The position numbers and the translations under genes are program-made. DNA of 38,555 nt from an uncultured Eubacteriales bacterium (GTDB lineage: Bacteria > Bacillota_I > Bacilli_A > RF39 > UBA660): assembly GCA_905188025.1 (NCBI GenBank), contig CAJJKI010000012.1, positions 1 through 38,555 on the forward strand, read 5' to 3'. Shown here piece after piece: positions 1 through 6,957 of the stretch. A model generated the notes under the pieces. The model was not told the origin of the DNA and did no database searches. It saw nothing but the letters and a program-made list of their open reading frames with translations. Numbering within the stretch: position 1 is the first letter of the stretch; every line of letters starts with the position of its first letter.

Positions 1-63
1 TACCTCTTTTCATCAAGATTTAGCTTTTTCAAATAATTTCTGTATTTTATTATTTCCTTTAAA

Positions 64-85
64 TTTTACACTTTTTCGTGTAAAA
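64..85 (-). terminator. Hairpin after the VanZ-like gene
   Basis: An 8-bp perfect stem (TTTTACAC/GTGTAAAA, 6-nt loop) lies about 20 nt past the stop of the VanZ-like gene. The uridine tract on the minus strand is short (TTTAAA), so it is only a possible terminator. The rest of bases 1-103 shows no convincing gene. Confidence 0.4.
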
Positions 86-103
86 CACTTGGTATTAAAT
101 AGT

Positions 104-592
104 TTAATTTACAATATTTAGTAAAGCAAATAAAGCTATAAAGATGGTGAAAACGAGATAACCGCTAGTTATAATAAAGTTATTTAATTTAGATTTATTA
201 TGAATAAAATGAGATAATATAGAATAAACTAATGATCCTAGGATGGCACCAATGGTATTAACAATTATATCCGTTATGTCAGCAACTCCTATAGAAAAGA
301 TATACTGAAGGGATTCATATGTAAATGATAAGAGGAATCCTAATAGAAAGATTTTTTGGGGAGATAGATCTTTCATTTTTAAAAGGAGGCCTAGAGGGAT
401 AAAGATAAGAATATTTTCTATTATTTCTTTTAGATGAAAAGTAGTTTCTTTATCATAATAGAATGGAATAAGATTGATACTTCTTGTAGTTACTAATGAG
501 GGAATATCTAGCGATAATTTAAATAGTATTAGGAATGTTAAGGTAAATATATAGAGGAATAATAAGATATTTGTTTTTTTGGATATGTTCAT
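104..592 (-). CDS. VanZ-like membrane protein
   Basis: This small membrane protein of about 162 residues has five predicted hydrophobic segments. VanZ-family features are visible: a segment ending in IFIPLGLLL, then ESLQY and a D-x-x-D-(I/V)-N-T-x-G-x-x-(L/I)-G stretch (DITDIIVNTIGAILG). VanZ in the vancomycin-resistance cluster gives low-level teicoplanin resistance, but most stand-alone homologues have no known substrate, so resistance should not be assumed. A GTG at 601 would add three residues. I prefer ATG at 592, because a purine-rich AAGAAGTG lies about 6 nt upstream of it. It follows the DUF4186 gene after a 110-nt gap and may have its own weak promoter (a TATAAT is visible there). 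Confidence 0.8.
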   Translation of the reverse strand: MNISKKTNILLFLYIFTLTFLILFKLSLDIPSLVTTRSINLIPFYYDKETTFHLKEIIENILIFIPLGLLLKMKDLSPQKIFLLGFLLSFTYESLQYIFSIGVADITDIIVNTIGAILGSLVYSILSHFIHNKSKLNNFIITSGYLVFTIFIALFALLNIVN

Positions 593-714
593 ATTGATCA
601 CTTCTTTCTTATATAGATAATTATATAGAAGGAATGTGACTATTTGGTGAATATATTCTTACAGTTAAGTCACTTAGTTAAATTTTTAGTTAGTTTTATA
701 TTAAAAGCCACTAA

Positions 715-1083
715 TCATTGCTGATTGTGACTTTCTATTTCTTTATTTATCCAGGTCATGATGACGGAGACTATATATGTGACTTCTTTATCATTTAATA
801 TTCTATCTTTGGGGATATGATGCCATTTTTCTAGGCAGCCACGGCAACAGGTAGCAGTGGCGTGTTCGGCAATAAATACGGGATGGCCTTTCATGGGTGT
901 TTGTTTTCCGTCACGAACGTTAGTGATATCCTTTAATCTTTTGTTTATAAAATCATAAGCGTGGCTTTCTATTGTTGGAAGTCCTTTTTCTTTGATATAG
1001 ATAATGTCTTTTTCTTTTAAATGAAAACTGGTACGAAACTTAGACTTTGATAAGTTAGATAATACTACTTGGATATTATTCAT
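715..1083 (-). CDS. DUF4186 family protein
   Basis: This 122-residue protein matches the DUF4186 family over its whole length. The family's hallmark is plain: the run GKQTPMKGHPVF, followed by HATATCCRGCLEKWH. The clustered Cys and His residues suggest metal binding, but the function is unknown. Its start overlaps the 3' end of the phosphoesterase gene by 8 nt, with a GAGG ribosome-binding site inside that gene, so translation is probably coupled. It ends in TGA, which fits the standard code. It is the last gene of an operon with the phosphoesterase and the DUF975-type protein. Confidence 0.85.
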   Translation of the reverse strand: MNNIQVVLSNLSKSKFRTSFHLKEKDIIYIKEKGLPTIESHAYDFINKRLKDITNVRDGKQTPMKGHPVFIAEHATATCCRGCLEKWHHIPKDRILNDKEVTYIVSVIMTWINKEIESHNQQ

Positions 1084-2272
1084 GAGAGGCCTCTTTGAAA
1101 TTTATATCAATACATACTACTTCTTCAGTAGTGCCAATACGCATATTAGGGCCATATACTCCTACTCCGCTTGTGACAATGCTAGTTAGATTATTTTCTT
1201 TTATAAGGCCATGAGGATTAGGCCAAAATAATTTAACAAAGATATTTGATGGGAACATTTGACCATCATGAGTGTGACCAGATAAATCAATGTCAGCTCC
1301 ATTATTGGATAGTTCTGTAATTTCTACTGGTTCATGATCAAGAACTATTATGGGTTTGGTTTTATCTAGAGCTGTTAGGAGTTCTTCCGGAGTTTTTCTT
1401 GCCTCAATGTTAACGCCTAGTTTATGATAATCAAGGCGTCCTACTAGATAGAAAGAGTCATCTATTAGAATAGAGTCATCTTTAATTAAGGTGATATTAG
1501 CTTTTTCTAGAAATTCATCCATTTTAGGATTACTTAGACCTTGATTCTTTTTCCATGAAAAGGTAAATCCTGCTAGGATAGGTTCTTCTATATCATGATT
1601 TCCATATACAGCATAAGTGCCATATGTAGATTTTAGACTTTTTAGTACTTCAATTACTTTATCAGGAGAATCAATGGCACTATAGGAATTATCAAAGATA
1701 TCTCCTGATATGACTACTAGATCGGGATTTAGTTTGTTGATCATAGAGACATACTTTTTTACATGTTCAAGGGTGCTATTGTATCCAAGATGAAGATCAG
1801 ATATTAGAGCAATACGTAGATTATCTCTATTAGGAATAGTTTTATTAACCGTAACTTTATAGTTAGTATATATTATTTTATTTGCATGAATTACGCCATA
1901 TGTAGAGATTGCTCCGACAAATAGAAAGCATATTAAGCCTGATACGATGAAAGTTTTTTTAGATGATAAAAATTTGTTACTTATCTTTTTACTTTTAATG
2001 AGAATTAGGCGAATTAGATCAGCGATGATTACTGATAAGACAATATACTGGACTACTCCTAACCAATAATTACCTATTATTTTGATTAGTCTTACTGGGA
2101 GAAAGAAGCCTATTATGAAGGAACTAGCAAAGAAGATATAAATAGAGACTATTATGTAACGGGCATGTTTGTTTTTAAAATATGGAGTACAGGCTTCAGT
2201 CCATTTGAGGAGCCATTTTACAATATAAATATTTACAATGATATAGATGGGAGATAACAAGATAGCTATCAT
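1076..2272 (-). CDS. Membrane-anchored metallophosphoesterase
   Basis: This 398-residue protein has about four N-terminal membrane segments (residues 3-20, 38-60, 70-92, 107-128) and then a calcineurin-like phosphoesterase domain. The metal-binding motifs appear in the usual order: SDLHLG (158-163), GDIFD (190-194), GNHD (224-227), LDHEP (311-315) and GHTHDGQ (332-338). The architecture resembles YkuE/YaeI-type enzymes, which use two metals to hydrolyse phosphodiesters, some of them on UDP-linked lipid intermediates. The substrate here cannot be told. The active domain should face outward or lie along the membrane. Its ATG overlaps the stop of the preceding gene (TAATG). Confidence 0.88.
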   Translation of the reverse strand: MIAILLSPIYIIVNIYIVKWLLKWTEACTPYFKNKHARYIIVSIYIFFASSFIIGFFLPVRLIKIIGNYWLGVVQYIVLSVIIADLIRLILIKSKKISNKFLSSKKTFIVSGLICFLFVGAISTYGVIHANKIIYTNYKVTVNKTIPNRDNLRIALISDLHLGYNSTLEHVKKYVSMINKLNPDLVVISGDIFDNSYSAIDSPDKVIEVLKSLKSTYGTYAVYGNHDIEEPILAGFTFSWKKNQGLSNPKMDEFLEKANITLIKDDSILIDDSFYLVGRLDYHKLGVNIEARKTPEELLTALDKTKPIIVLDHEPVEITELSNNGADIDLSGHTHDGQMFPSNIFVKLFWPNPHGLIKENNLTSIVTSGVGVYGPNMRIGTTEEVVCIDINFKEASHE

Positions 2273-3930
2273 TATTTATCAGACCTTTCTTTATAATATG
2301 TATCAGTACTAGAGATACCTTCTCCAGTATTAGGATAACGGCCACTATAGATTTTATCAAAAATAAAGCATGATGAGAGAAATACACACAAGATATAGAG
2401 TATTCTTTTATCAAATTTTTGATATAGATTATCTAGTAATGGGGCAATAATATATACTCCGGCCATGCCTCCTAGCCCAAATACAAGGAGTCCTTCGGCA
2501 CAAATACGGCCATGAAGATTTAGGAAGTAACCGTTATAGTTCCACCAGCTAAGACCGAATCTTATTTCTAGATATAGGGAAGTTAAGTATTCTACTAAAC
2601 CACACAAGATAACAATATAGGTAAACTCTATTGGTGGATGCTCACGGAATCTTTTTAAGAGTAATAAGATGAGAATACCACCTGATCCATAGATTGGGAG
2701 CCAAGGGCCATGAAGGACACCACGGTTAACAAAAGTACCTTCGTCTACTAAATGAAGAAATACTTCCCAGAACCAGCCAATCATAGAGAATGTAAAAAAT
2801 AGTAAGATGATACTTGATAGAGAATAACTACGCATATAGTTAAGATTATCTAAGCGTTTATGTTTTTCTTTTTCTTTTATAGGGCATAATCTAGTTGGAT
2901 AGGATAAGCCTGCTACTGTATCTTTATAGTAAGATATTTTATATTCATTAGTTTCTTTTTCTTCATATGTAATAATATCTTCATCTTTATAGAGATTTAT
3001 ACCAAAATTGTGGATCATGAAGCCTTTAATACCTGATAAGTTAACTTTTTTCTTTTTATTTTCTTTGATTAATTCAAAGATATCAGGATATGATTCTCTT
3101 AATACTTTGCTACTAGCTTTATGATACAAGTATGTATCACTTAGATATTCATACATTGGTAGTTTATCTTTTATGTAGGCAGTACGGATACTGGTATAGT
3201 ACTCAGTAAAAAAAGATAACTTATATTGATTGGAATAAATTACTTTAGTGATACCCATAGTGATGTATCCTAGGAGTTCGTAGCCAAGAAAAGATAATTC
3301 TAATAGGAAGCACTCCCACTTATGATTATTCATCATGCTTTTTGATAGTTCAATGGCTTTTTTAGAAGGAATGTCAGGGTTTTCAGCAACGATATATGGT
3401 ACTAAAAAGTAAGAATATCTTTTGATGAAGGCTCCGATGATGGTTAGTGACCATAAGAAATAATAGATGCTAGTTAAGAGCATAGTGCCAGTTACTTTTA
3501 GCCATTTTTTTGTACGTAGTAAGAAAGCAAATCTATGGATAGGAACTTTAGAATACTCACGAGACTCTAAAATTATACGACGCATGATTACTTTATAAAC
3601 ATTTTTAATGAGAGCCCAAAAGATGAAGGTCATAATGAAACTAATAACTATAAGAATAGTGTTAGCAACAGTAGATGAACCAATAATAGAAGTAATAGTA
3701 TGGGCTATTTTATTAGATAGAGTATTATCAGTAAATAAGTGAATAATATATGATAACACTCCCCTATTACCAGGAGATATTTTTAAGAATGGTTGCTTAC
3801 TCATAAAAGTTAATGATCCTGGGAATTCATTACCAAAATATGCTGCTATTAGACATACAAAAGTAAATAAGCCATAATGATTAAACAGTTTTTTGATAGA
3901 TTCTTCTTTCATACCTTTAAATTTTTTCAT
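2272..3930 (-). CDS. DUF975-like / CmpB-type (PF06541) membrane protein
   Basis: This 552-residue integral membrane protein looks like two families joined. Residues 1 to about 290 resemble DUF975, with several membrane segments and the typical stretch around 182-205 (AENPDIPSKKAIELSKSMM). Residues 368-525 match the putative ABC-transporter type IV (CmpB) family, with NRGVLHGPWLPIYG at 402-415 and NLHGRICAEG at 471-480. No ATPase domain is present or adjacent. A good promoter lies at 3960-3988 and a GGTGG ribosome-binding site precedes the ATG. It leads an operon with the phosphoesterase and the DUF4186 gene, joined by 1- and 8-nt overlaps. The role is unknown; membrane or envelope function is an inference from topology. 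Confidence 0.78.
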   Translation of the reverse strand: MKKFKGMKEESIKKLFNHYGLFTFVCLIAAYFGNEFPGSLTFMSKQPFLKISPGNRGVLSYIIHLFTDNTLSNKIAHTITSIIGSSTVANTILIVISFIMTFIFWALIKNVYKVIMRRIILESREYSKVPIHRFAFLLRTKKWLKVTGTMLLTSIYYFLWSLTIIGAFIKRYSYFLVPYIVAENPDIPSKKAIELSKSMMNNHKWECFLLELSFLGYELLGYITMGITKVIYSNQYKLSFFTEYYTSIRTAYIKDKLPMYEYLSDTYLYHKASSKVLRESYPDIFELIKENKKKKVNLSGIKGFMIHNFGINLYKDEDIITYEEKETNEYKISYYKDTVAGLSYPTRLCPIKEKEKHKRLDNLNYMRSYSLSSIILLFFTFSMIGWFWEVFLHLVDEGTFVNRGVLHGPWLPIYGSGGILILLLLKRFREHPPIEFTYIVILCGLVEYLTSLYLEIRFGLSWWNYNGYFLNLHGRICAEGLLVFGLGGMAGVYIIAPLLDNLYQKFDKRILYILCVFLSSCFIFDKIYSGRYPNTGEGISSTDTYYKERSDK

Positions 3931-3959
3931 ACTACCACCATACTCCTATATTCTTTATA

Positions 3960-3988
3960 ATTGTATCAAAGATATTTATGAATGTAAA
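3960..3988 (-). promoter_or_regulatory. Promoter of the 3930-715 operon
   Basis: Read on the minus strand, a -35 TTTACA (3983-3988) and a -10 TACAAT (3960-3965) are separated by 17 nt. The -10 lies 30 nt upstream of the ATG at 3930. Confidence 0.75.
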
Positions 3989-4046
3989 CTAATATTTATT
4001 AATATGTATAAATTGTAATTTTTTAAAAGAAATTTTTTTATATATG

Positions 4047-4081
4047 GAAAAATATAGTTTATTTTATCTAATAAACTATAT
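4047..4081 (-). terminator. Terminator of the methyltransferase gene
   Basis: A perfect 12-bp stem (ATATAGTTTATT/AATAAACTATAT) with a 6-nt loop starts 10 nt after the stop codon and is followed by TTTTT on the minus strand. It isolates the methyltransferase as a single-gene unit. Confidence 0.85.
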
Positions 4082-4090
4082 TTTATTTGG

Positions 4091-4858
4091 CTATTTTCTA
4101 GCTATGATGCCATAATATCTTCTTATTAATCTTATGCCTTTTTGATAAGTATTTCTTTCAATGTATTTATTTAACTTTGCTAAGTCAATATCACTTTCAT
4201 AATAATCTTTTACGTCGTTTGATTCTTCACTGAAGTCATCAATTATGGGAACTTTCTTTAGGAACTTACAAAGAGTATCTTTATCTTTAAAATATTCTCT
4301 TACATGTAAGGGGATTAGTTCAACGTCTTTGAAGCCGGCTTTTAGAACGTTTTCATAGTCTACGATGCTTATGGGCTTTTTATCTAATAATCCTTGTCCT
4401 TTACCAAATATTAGTTTTAACTCATAACAATCATATTTGTCAACGCCGTGAATTAAGAGGTAACCATTATTCTTTAGTGAATGATATATCATTTCAGGAT
4501 TAGTTACAGTGTTTCTTGCGACGACGACGTCATAATAGTTTTTAGGAGTAGTCATGTTTAAATTATCCATAACTTTAAAAGTAATATTCTTTCTTTTACT
4601 TAGGGAAAGATTTCTTTTGGCAGTTTTGATCATTTCTTCAGAATAATCCGTTCCAAGAATTTCTTTTACTTCAGGAAAGTACTTGAGAAGTTTTTCTCCT
4701 CCCCCAGTGCCTAGATCTAGTACTCTTGAGTCTTTAGTGGTGATACTATTTAATGTGTTATATAGACTCCAAGTAGTTAGAGATTCACTAATAATATTAA
4801 ATTCATCAAAGTTCCAATCTTTTATTTTTTGATAATATTCTTTTTCATTTATTTTCAT
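4091..4858 (-). CDS. Class I SAM-dependent methyltransferase with an attenuator leader
   Basis: This 255-residue Rossmann-fold methyltransferase has motif I as VLDLGTGGGE and the ribose-binding acidic residue in GTDYSEEM about 20 residues on. The C-terminus is basic and tyrosine-rich (ERNTYQKGIRLIRRYYGI). I recognise it as a common Firmicutes methyltransferase type whose substrate I do not know. An ATG at 4867 directly abuts AAAGGA; the ATG at 4858 sits 9 nt after AAAGGA and is the better start. The gene stands alone, between a near-consensus promoter (5053-5081) with a leader of about 190 nt and its own terminator (4047-4081). That leader holds small overlapping reading frames and a terminator-like hairpin. 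An inducible enzyme that modifies ribosomal RNA or a drug would fit this setting, but the protein sequence alone does not show it. Confidence 0.85.
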   Translation of the reverse strand: MKINEKEYYQKIKDWNFDEFNIISESLTTWSLYNTLNSITTKDSRVLDLGTGGGEKLLKYFPEVKEILGTDYSEEMIKTAKRNLSLSKRKNITFKVMDNLNMTTPKNYYDVVVARNTVTNPEMIYHSLKNNGYLLIHGVDKYDCYELKLIFGKGQGLLDKKPISIVDYENVLKAGFKDVELIPLHVREYFKDKDTLCKFLKKVPIIDDFSEESNDVKDYYESDIDLAKLNKYIERNTYQKGIRLIRRYYGIIARK

Positions 4859-4894
4859 TTTAATCATTCCTTTACTTATTTTTTGTGATTGTAA

Positions 4895-4915
4895 TTAAAA
4901 AGAACCTCCTTTCAT
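4895..4915 (-). CDS. Possible leader frame 3 (MKGGSF)
   Basis: This six-codon frame starts in the ATGA that ends leader frame 2 and runs through the 3' arm of the hairpin to TAA. The AAAGGAGG run (4905-4912) lies inside it. It may be accidental, but it repeats the ATGA overlap seen between frames 1 and 2. Confidence 0.25.
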   Translation of the reverse strand: MKGGSF

Positions 4916-4965
4916 GAACACAAAAACCAATCACAAATAGTTGTGTTTTGATTTATGCCATTCAT
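4912..4965 (-). CDS. Possible leader frame 2 (17 codons)
   Basis: It would encode MNGINQNTTICDWFLCS. Its ATG overlaps the TGA of leader frame 1 (ATGA), it has no ribosome-binding site of its own, and it crosses the hairpin loop to a stop in the 3' arm. It could only be translated by coupling to frame 1. Confidence 0.35.
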   Translation of the reverse strand: MNGINQNTTICDWFLCS

Positions 4966-4985
4966 GAGGAGATTCTAAGGCTCAT
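4962..4985 (-). CDS. Possible leader peptide 1 (MSLRISS)
   Basis: AAAGGA (4992-4997) lies 6 nt before the ATG at 4985; another ATG at 4988 is also possible, with 3-nt spacing. The frame encodes MSLRISS and stops at TGA inside the 5' arm of the hairpin. The ribosome-binding site, position and very short length are typical of sensor leader peptides. It lacks the R-x-R/K macrolide-arrest motif. Confidence 0.5.
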   Translation of the reverse strand: MSLRISS

Positions 4986-5052
4986 CATTATTCCTTTAAG
5001 TAAAACTTATTGGTAGTAAAACGCGAATGACTAATTGAATTACTACAAGTAG

Positions 5053-5081
5053 ATAGTAACATATTTGATACGGTTTGTCAA
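5053..5081 (-). promoter_or_regulatory. Near-consensus promoter of the methyltransferase unit
   Basis: A perfect -35 TTGACA (5076-5081), 17-nt spacer and -10 TACTAT (5053-5058) read on the minus strand. Transcription should start near 5046, leaving a leader of about 190 nt before the ATG at 4858. It is one of the two perfect -35 boxes I found in the window. Confidence 0.85.
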
Positions 5082-5137
5082 TTAGTAGTTAATTTTGGGA
5101 TGAGTAATAATTTTTATATATATTACTTTGATTATTT

Positions 5138-5629
5138 TTAGATATCTAAAATATTTTCAACTGTTTTTTCAATAGTTAGATTACTGGTATCTAGAAGATA
5201 TTCTTGAGGATATTTATAATTAATAAAATTTCTTAAAAGTATAAGACTTCTTTCATGCATTTGGCAGTCTAGTGGGCGTTCTTTATCTCTTTTAATTATA
5301 GTGGCTTCGTCAGTTAAGAGTACTTTAAAAATGATAGGATAATCTTTGATGGTGGTAGTTATCTTTTTATAATCTTTAGGAGTAATTATATAGTTAAAGA
5401 CAACATTATAGCCATGATCTAAATAAGTTTTGATAAGATATAGGGAGTTACTCCAAAATAAGTCTAAAGGAGCTTTAGGTAACCAAGGGGCAATACGATC
5501 TCCTACAAAGAAATTATAGATAGTGTCTCCTTCAATTAAGACTGATTTTGGTAATTTGTTAGCAAGATGAGTACTAATAGTGCTCTTCCCTACTCCAGCA
5601 GGGCCGGTTATTAAATATAGTTTTGGCAT
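5138..5629 (-). CDS. P-loop small-molecule kinase-like protein
   Basis: This 163-residue protein has a Walker A motif GPAGVGKST at residues 9-17 and the compact size of adenylate/shikimate/chloramphenicol-kinase-type phosphotransferases. A basic stretch around RDKERPLDCQMHER probably forms the lid that holds ATP. It should move the ATP gamma-phosphate to a small molecule, but the substrate cannot be read from the sequence. A promoter with TATAAT lies at 5676-5705. It is transcribed alone between the decayed methyltransferase and the attenuated methyltransferase unit. A drug or nucleoside kinase role is possible but unproven. Confidence 0.72.
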   Translation of the reverse strand: MPKLYLITGPAGVGKSTISTHLANKLPKSVLIEGDTIYNFFVGDRIAPWLPKAPLDLFWSNSLYLIKTYLDHGYNVVFNYIITPKDYKKITTTIKDYPIIFKVLLTDEATIIKRDKERPLDCQMHERSLILLRNFINYKYPQEYLLDTSNLTIEKTVENILDI

Positions 5630-5675
5630 AAAATTCCTTCTTTCTAAGATAGATATTTATATATTTCTTGAGATA

Positions 5676-5705
5676 ATTATATCATTAATGAAATAGATAT
5701 GTAAA
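5676..5705 (-). promoter_or_regulatory. Promoter of the P-loop kinase gene
   Basis: TTTACA (5700-5705), an 18-nt spacer and TATAAT (5676-5681) on the minus strand, 47 nt upstream of the ATG. Confidence 0.7.
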
Positions 5706-5812
5706 TATAGAAAAAGTCATTGTTCTTCTTTAGTTAATTGACCCGCCATTTACATATAGTTTATATTATTTAAGATACTTACTTATAAGATGTTATGGTG
5801 ATTTTAGATTTT

Positions 5813-6166
5813 TTATTTATGGAGAGGATTTTTTACAGCAAGGCAATAGTCTACGCTAAAAGGAGCGATGATGGGATCATTTTTATTTTGATCGTTATAA
5901 TGGGTGAAATATCTTTCGGTTATTGTTTTACCAGTATGATGCTCATAGATGAGAAAGTCATATGATGCAAGAATGGTTTTTATTTCTTGGTAACTGTAGG
6001 TAGACTTCATGGGAGAACCAGCCTCGTTGGCAAGATTTTCGTTTTTGGATGAACGATTATTTTGATTGGGATAGTCAAAGATGATACTACTACCGGGAGA
6101 TACTATTTTGGAGATATTTTTTATAATGGTGGTAAATTCTTTTTTAGTTAGATAATAGCTGAATAT
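5813..6166 (-). pseudogene. Decayed SAM methyltransferase (C-terminal remnant)
   Basis: The frame is open from 6166 to the stop at 5813 (117 codons), well upstream of its first ATG at 6010. The translated stretch holds FSYYLTKKEF, then PGSSIIFDYP, AGSPMKSTYSYQE and a C-terminal YCLAVKN. These look like the C-terminal half of a leucine-carboxyl-methyltransferase-like (LCM-type) SAM enzyme of about 270 residues. The SAM-binding N-terminal half is absent and a TAA stands directly upstream (6167-6169). A short frame starting at the internal ATG would lack any catalytic core. The 3' end looks intact, so decay is probably recent or by 5' deletion. Confidence 0.7.
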
Positions 6167-6230
6167 TTAAGTTAAATACAAGTCTTGAAAAAAGGACTTT
6201 TTATGATAATATGATATTAGAAATGAGAGG

Positions 6231-6263
6231 AAAAGAGAGAAAATTTTTAAATTTCTCTCTTTT
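6231..6263 (-). terminator. Terminator after tRNA-Arg
   Basis: An AT-rich inverted repeat (AAAAGAGAGAAA with TTTCTCTCTTTT) starts 14 nt beyond the tRNA 3' end. The minus-strand 3' arm runs into TTTTCC. The repeat is symmetric, so it could act on both strands. Confidence 0.7.
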
Positions 6264-6276
6264 ATCTTAATAATAA

Positions 6277-6353
<77 letters not shown>

Positions 6354-6370
6354 AAGTAGTAGATAATTTA

Positions 6371-6399
6371 ATTATAACACTTAGTTAGGTTATTGTAAA
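6371..6399 (-). promoter_or_regulatory. Promoter of tRNA-Arg
   Basis: TTTACA (6394-6399), a 17-nt spacer and TATAAT (6371-6376) on the minus strand, 18 nt before the tRNA. The -35 box lies inside the last codons of the cyclo-ligase gene. Confidence 0.8.
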
Positions 6400-6917
6400 T
6401 TATCTGTAATGATTTCATCTATTTTTTTATCATGTGGTTCATGAGGGAGTCTTTTGATAAGACATTTATGATAAGTAAGACCTATGGTATATACTGGATG
6501 TTCTTCAAGAAATTTATCATAATAACCTCCACCGTATCCTAGACGATAGCCATCACTTGAAAAACATAATCCTGGAGTAATACATATAGCACTACTATAG
6601 TCTTTGACAGGACTCATGGGAGATGGCTCTAAAATACCATGATAACCTAGAGTTAAATCAGAGAAGGAATTTATGTAGTAGAAGTTCATTATCTTGCCTT
6701 CTACTTTAGGAACAGCTACCTTTTTGGTTTTTAATAATTCTTTGATTAATTTTAAGGTTGATACTTCACTTTTATAAGATACATAGCTTAAAATAGTATC
6801 GCTTGTTAAAACTTTACTATTTGTTAGTACTTTATTGGTGATAATATCATCTAATAGTATTCTATTGGGGATACTCTCTCTAACCTTAATGTATTCTTTT
6901 CTTAAATCTTTCTTCAT
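6390..6917 (-). CDS. 5-formyltetrahydrofolate cyclo-ligase
   Basis: This 175-residue enzyme uses ATP to turn 5-formyl-THF into 5,10-methenyl-THF, recovering folate for one-carbon metabolism. The family core is clear: KKDLRKEYIKVR at the N-terminus, ILEPSP (95-100), and the signature PGLCFSSDGYRLGYGGGYYD at 115-134 with the phosphate-binding GYGGGYYDK. Its length is normal for the bacterial enzyme. A -10-like TATAAT lies only about 10 nt before the ATG, so the message may have almost no leader. It is separated from the upstream gene by the terminator at 6932-6957. Confidence 0.93.
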   Translation of the reverse strand: MKKDLRKEYIKVRESIPNRILLDDIITNKVLTNSKVLTSDTILSYVSYKSEVSTLKLIKELLKTKKVAVPKVEGKIMNFYYINSFSDLTLGYHGILEPSPMSPVKDYSSAICITPGLCFSSDGYRLGYGGGYYDKFLEEHPVYTIGLTYHKCLIKRLPHEPHDKKIDEIITDNLQ

Positions 6918-6931
6918 AGTATTATTATACT

Positions 6932-6957
6932 AAAAAAGTCTAGAAAATTCTAGACTT
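6932..6957 (-). terminator. Terminator of the 9062-6956 operon
   Basis: A 10-bp inverted repeat (AAGTCTAGAA/TTCTAGACTT, in practice about 9 bp with a 4-nt loop) followed by TTTTTT on the minus strand. It overlaps the TAA of the 318-residue protein gene. Confidence 0.85.

Larger units (their letters stand above)
4895..4976 (-). promoter_or_regulatory. Putative transcription attenuator in the methyltransferase leader
   Basis: The arms 4960-4976 and 4901-4919 are near-perfect inverted repeats. On the transcript, AGAATCTCC-TCATGAAT pairs with GTTCATGA-AA-GGAGGTTCT: about 17 pairs including two G-U, and a 2-nt bulge. TTTTAATT follows at once, so this is a strong intrinsic-terminator shape in front of the coding region. 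The 41-nt loop holds a small extra hairpin (CACAA/TTGTG). The last codons and stop of leader frame 1 lie inside the 5' arm, and leader frame 2 spans the loop. A ribosome held on frame 1 would cover the 5' arm and stop the hairpin forming. This is the logic of known attenuators upstream of vmlR, ermK and bmrCD. The mechanism is inferred; the sequence arrangement is seen. Confidence 0.7.

Noticed and set aside
104..592. The VanZ-like gene as evidence of glycopeptide resistance
   Set aside because: No vanA/vanH/vanX genes are near; isolated VanZ-like proteins are common and mostly uncharacterised.
4905..4912. AAAGGAGG as the ribosome-binding site of the methyltransferase
   Set aside because: It is 46 nt from the start at 4858 and has no start codon at proper distance. 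It lies in the hairpin 3' arm; AAAGGA at 4868-4873 is the real candidate.
4868..5050. T-box or metabolite riboswitch in the methyltransferase leader
   Set aside because: No T-box sequence or specifier loop and no riboswitch core that I recognise; the leader frame and hairpin explain the layout better.
5813..6010. A 65-residue protein starting at the ATG at 6010
   Set aside because: The coding resemblance continues upstream of this ATG to 6166, and no good ribosome-binding site precedes it. It is the tail of a decayed methyltransferase.
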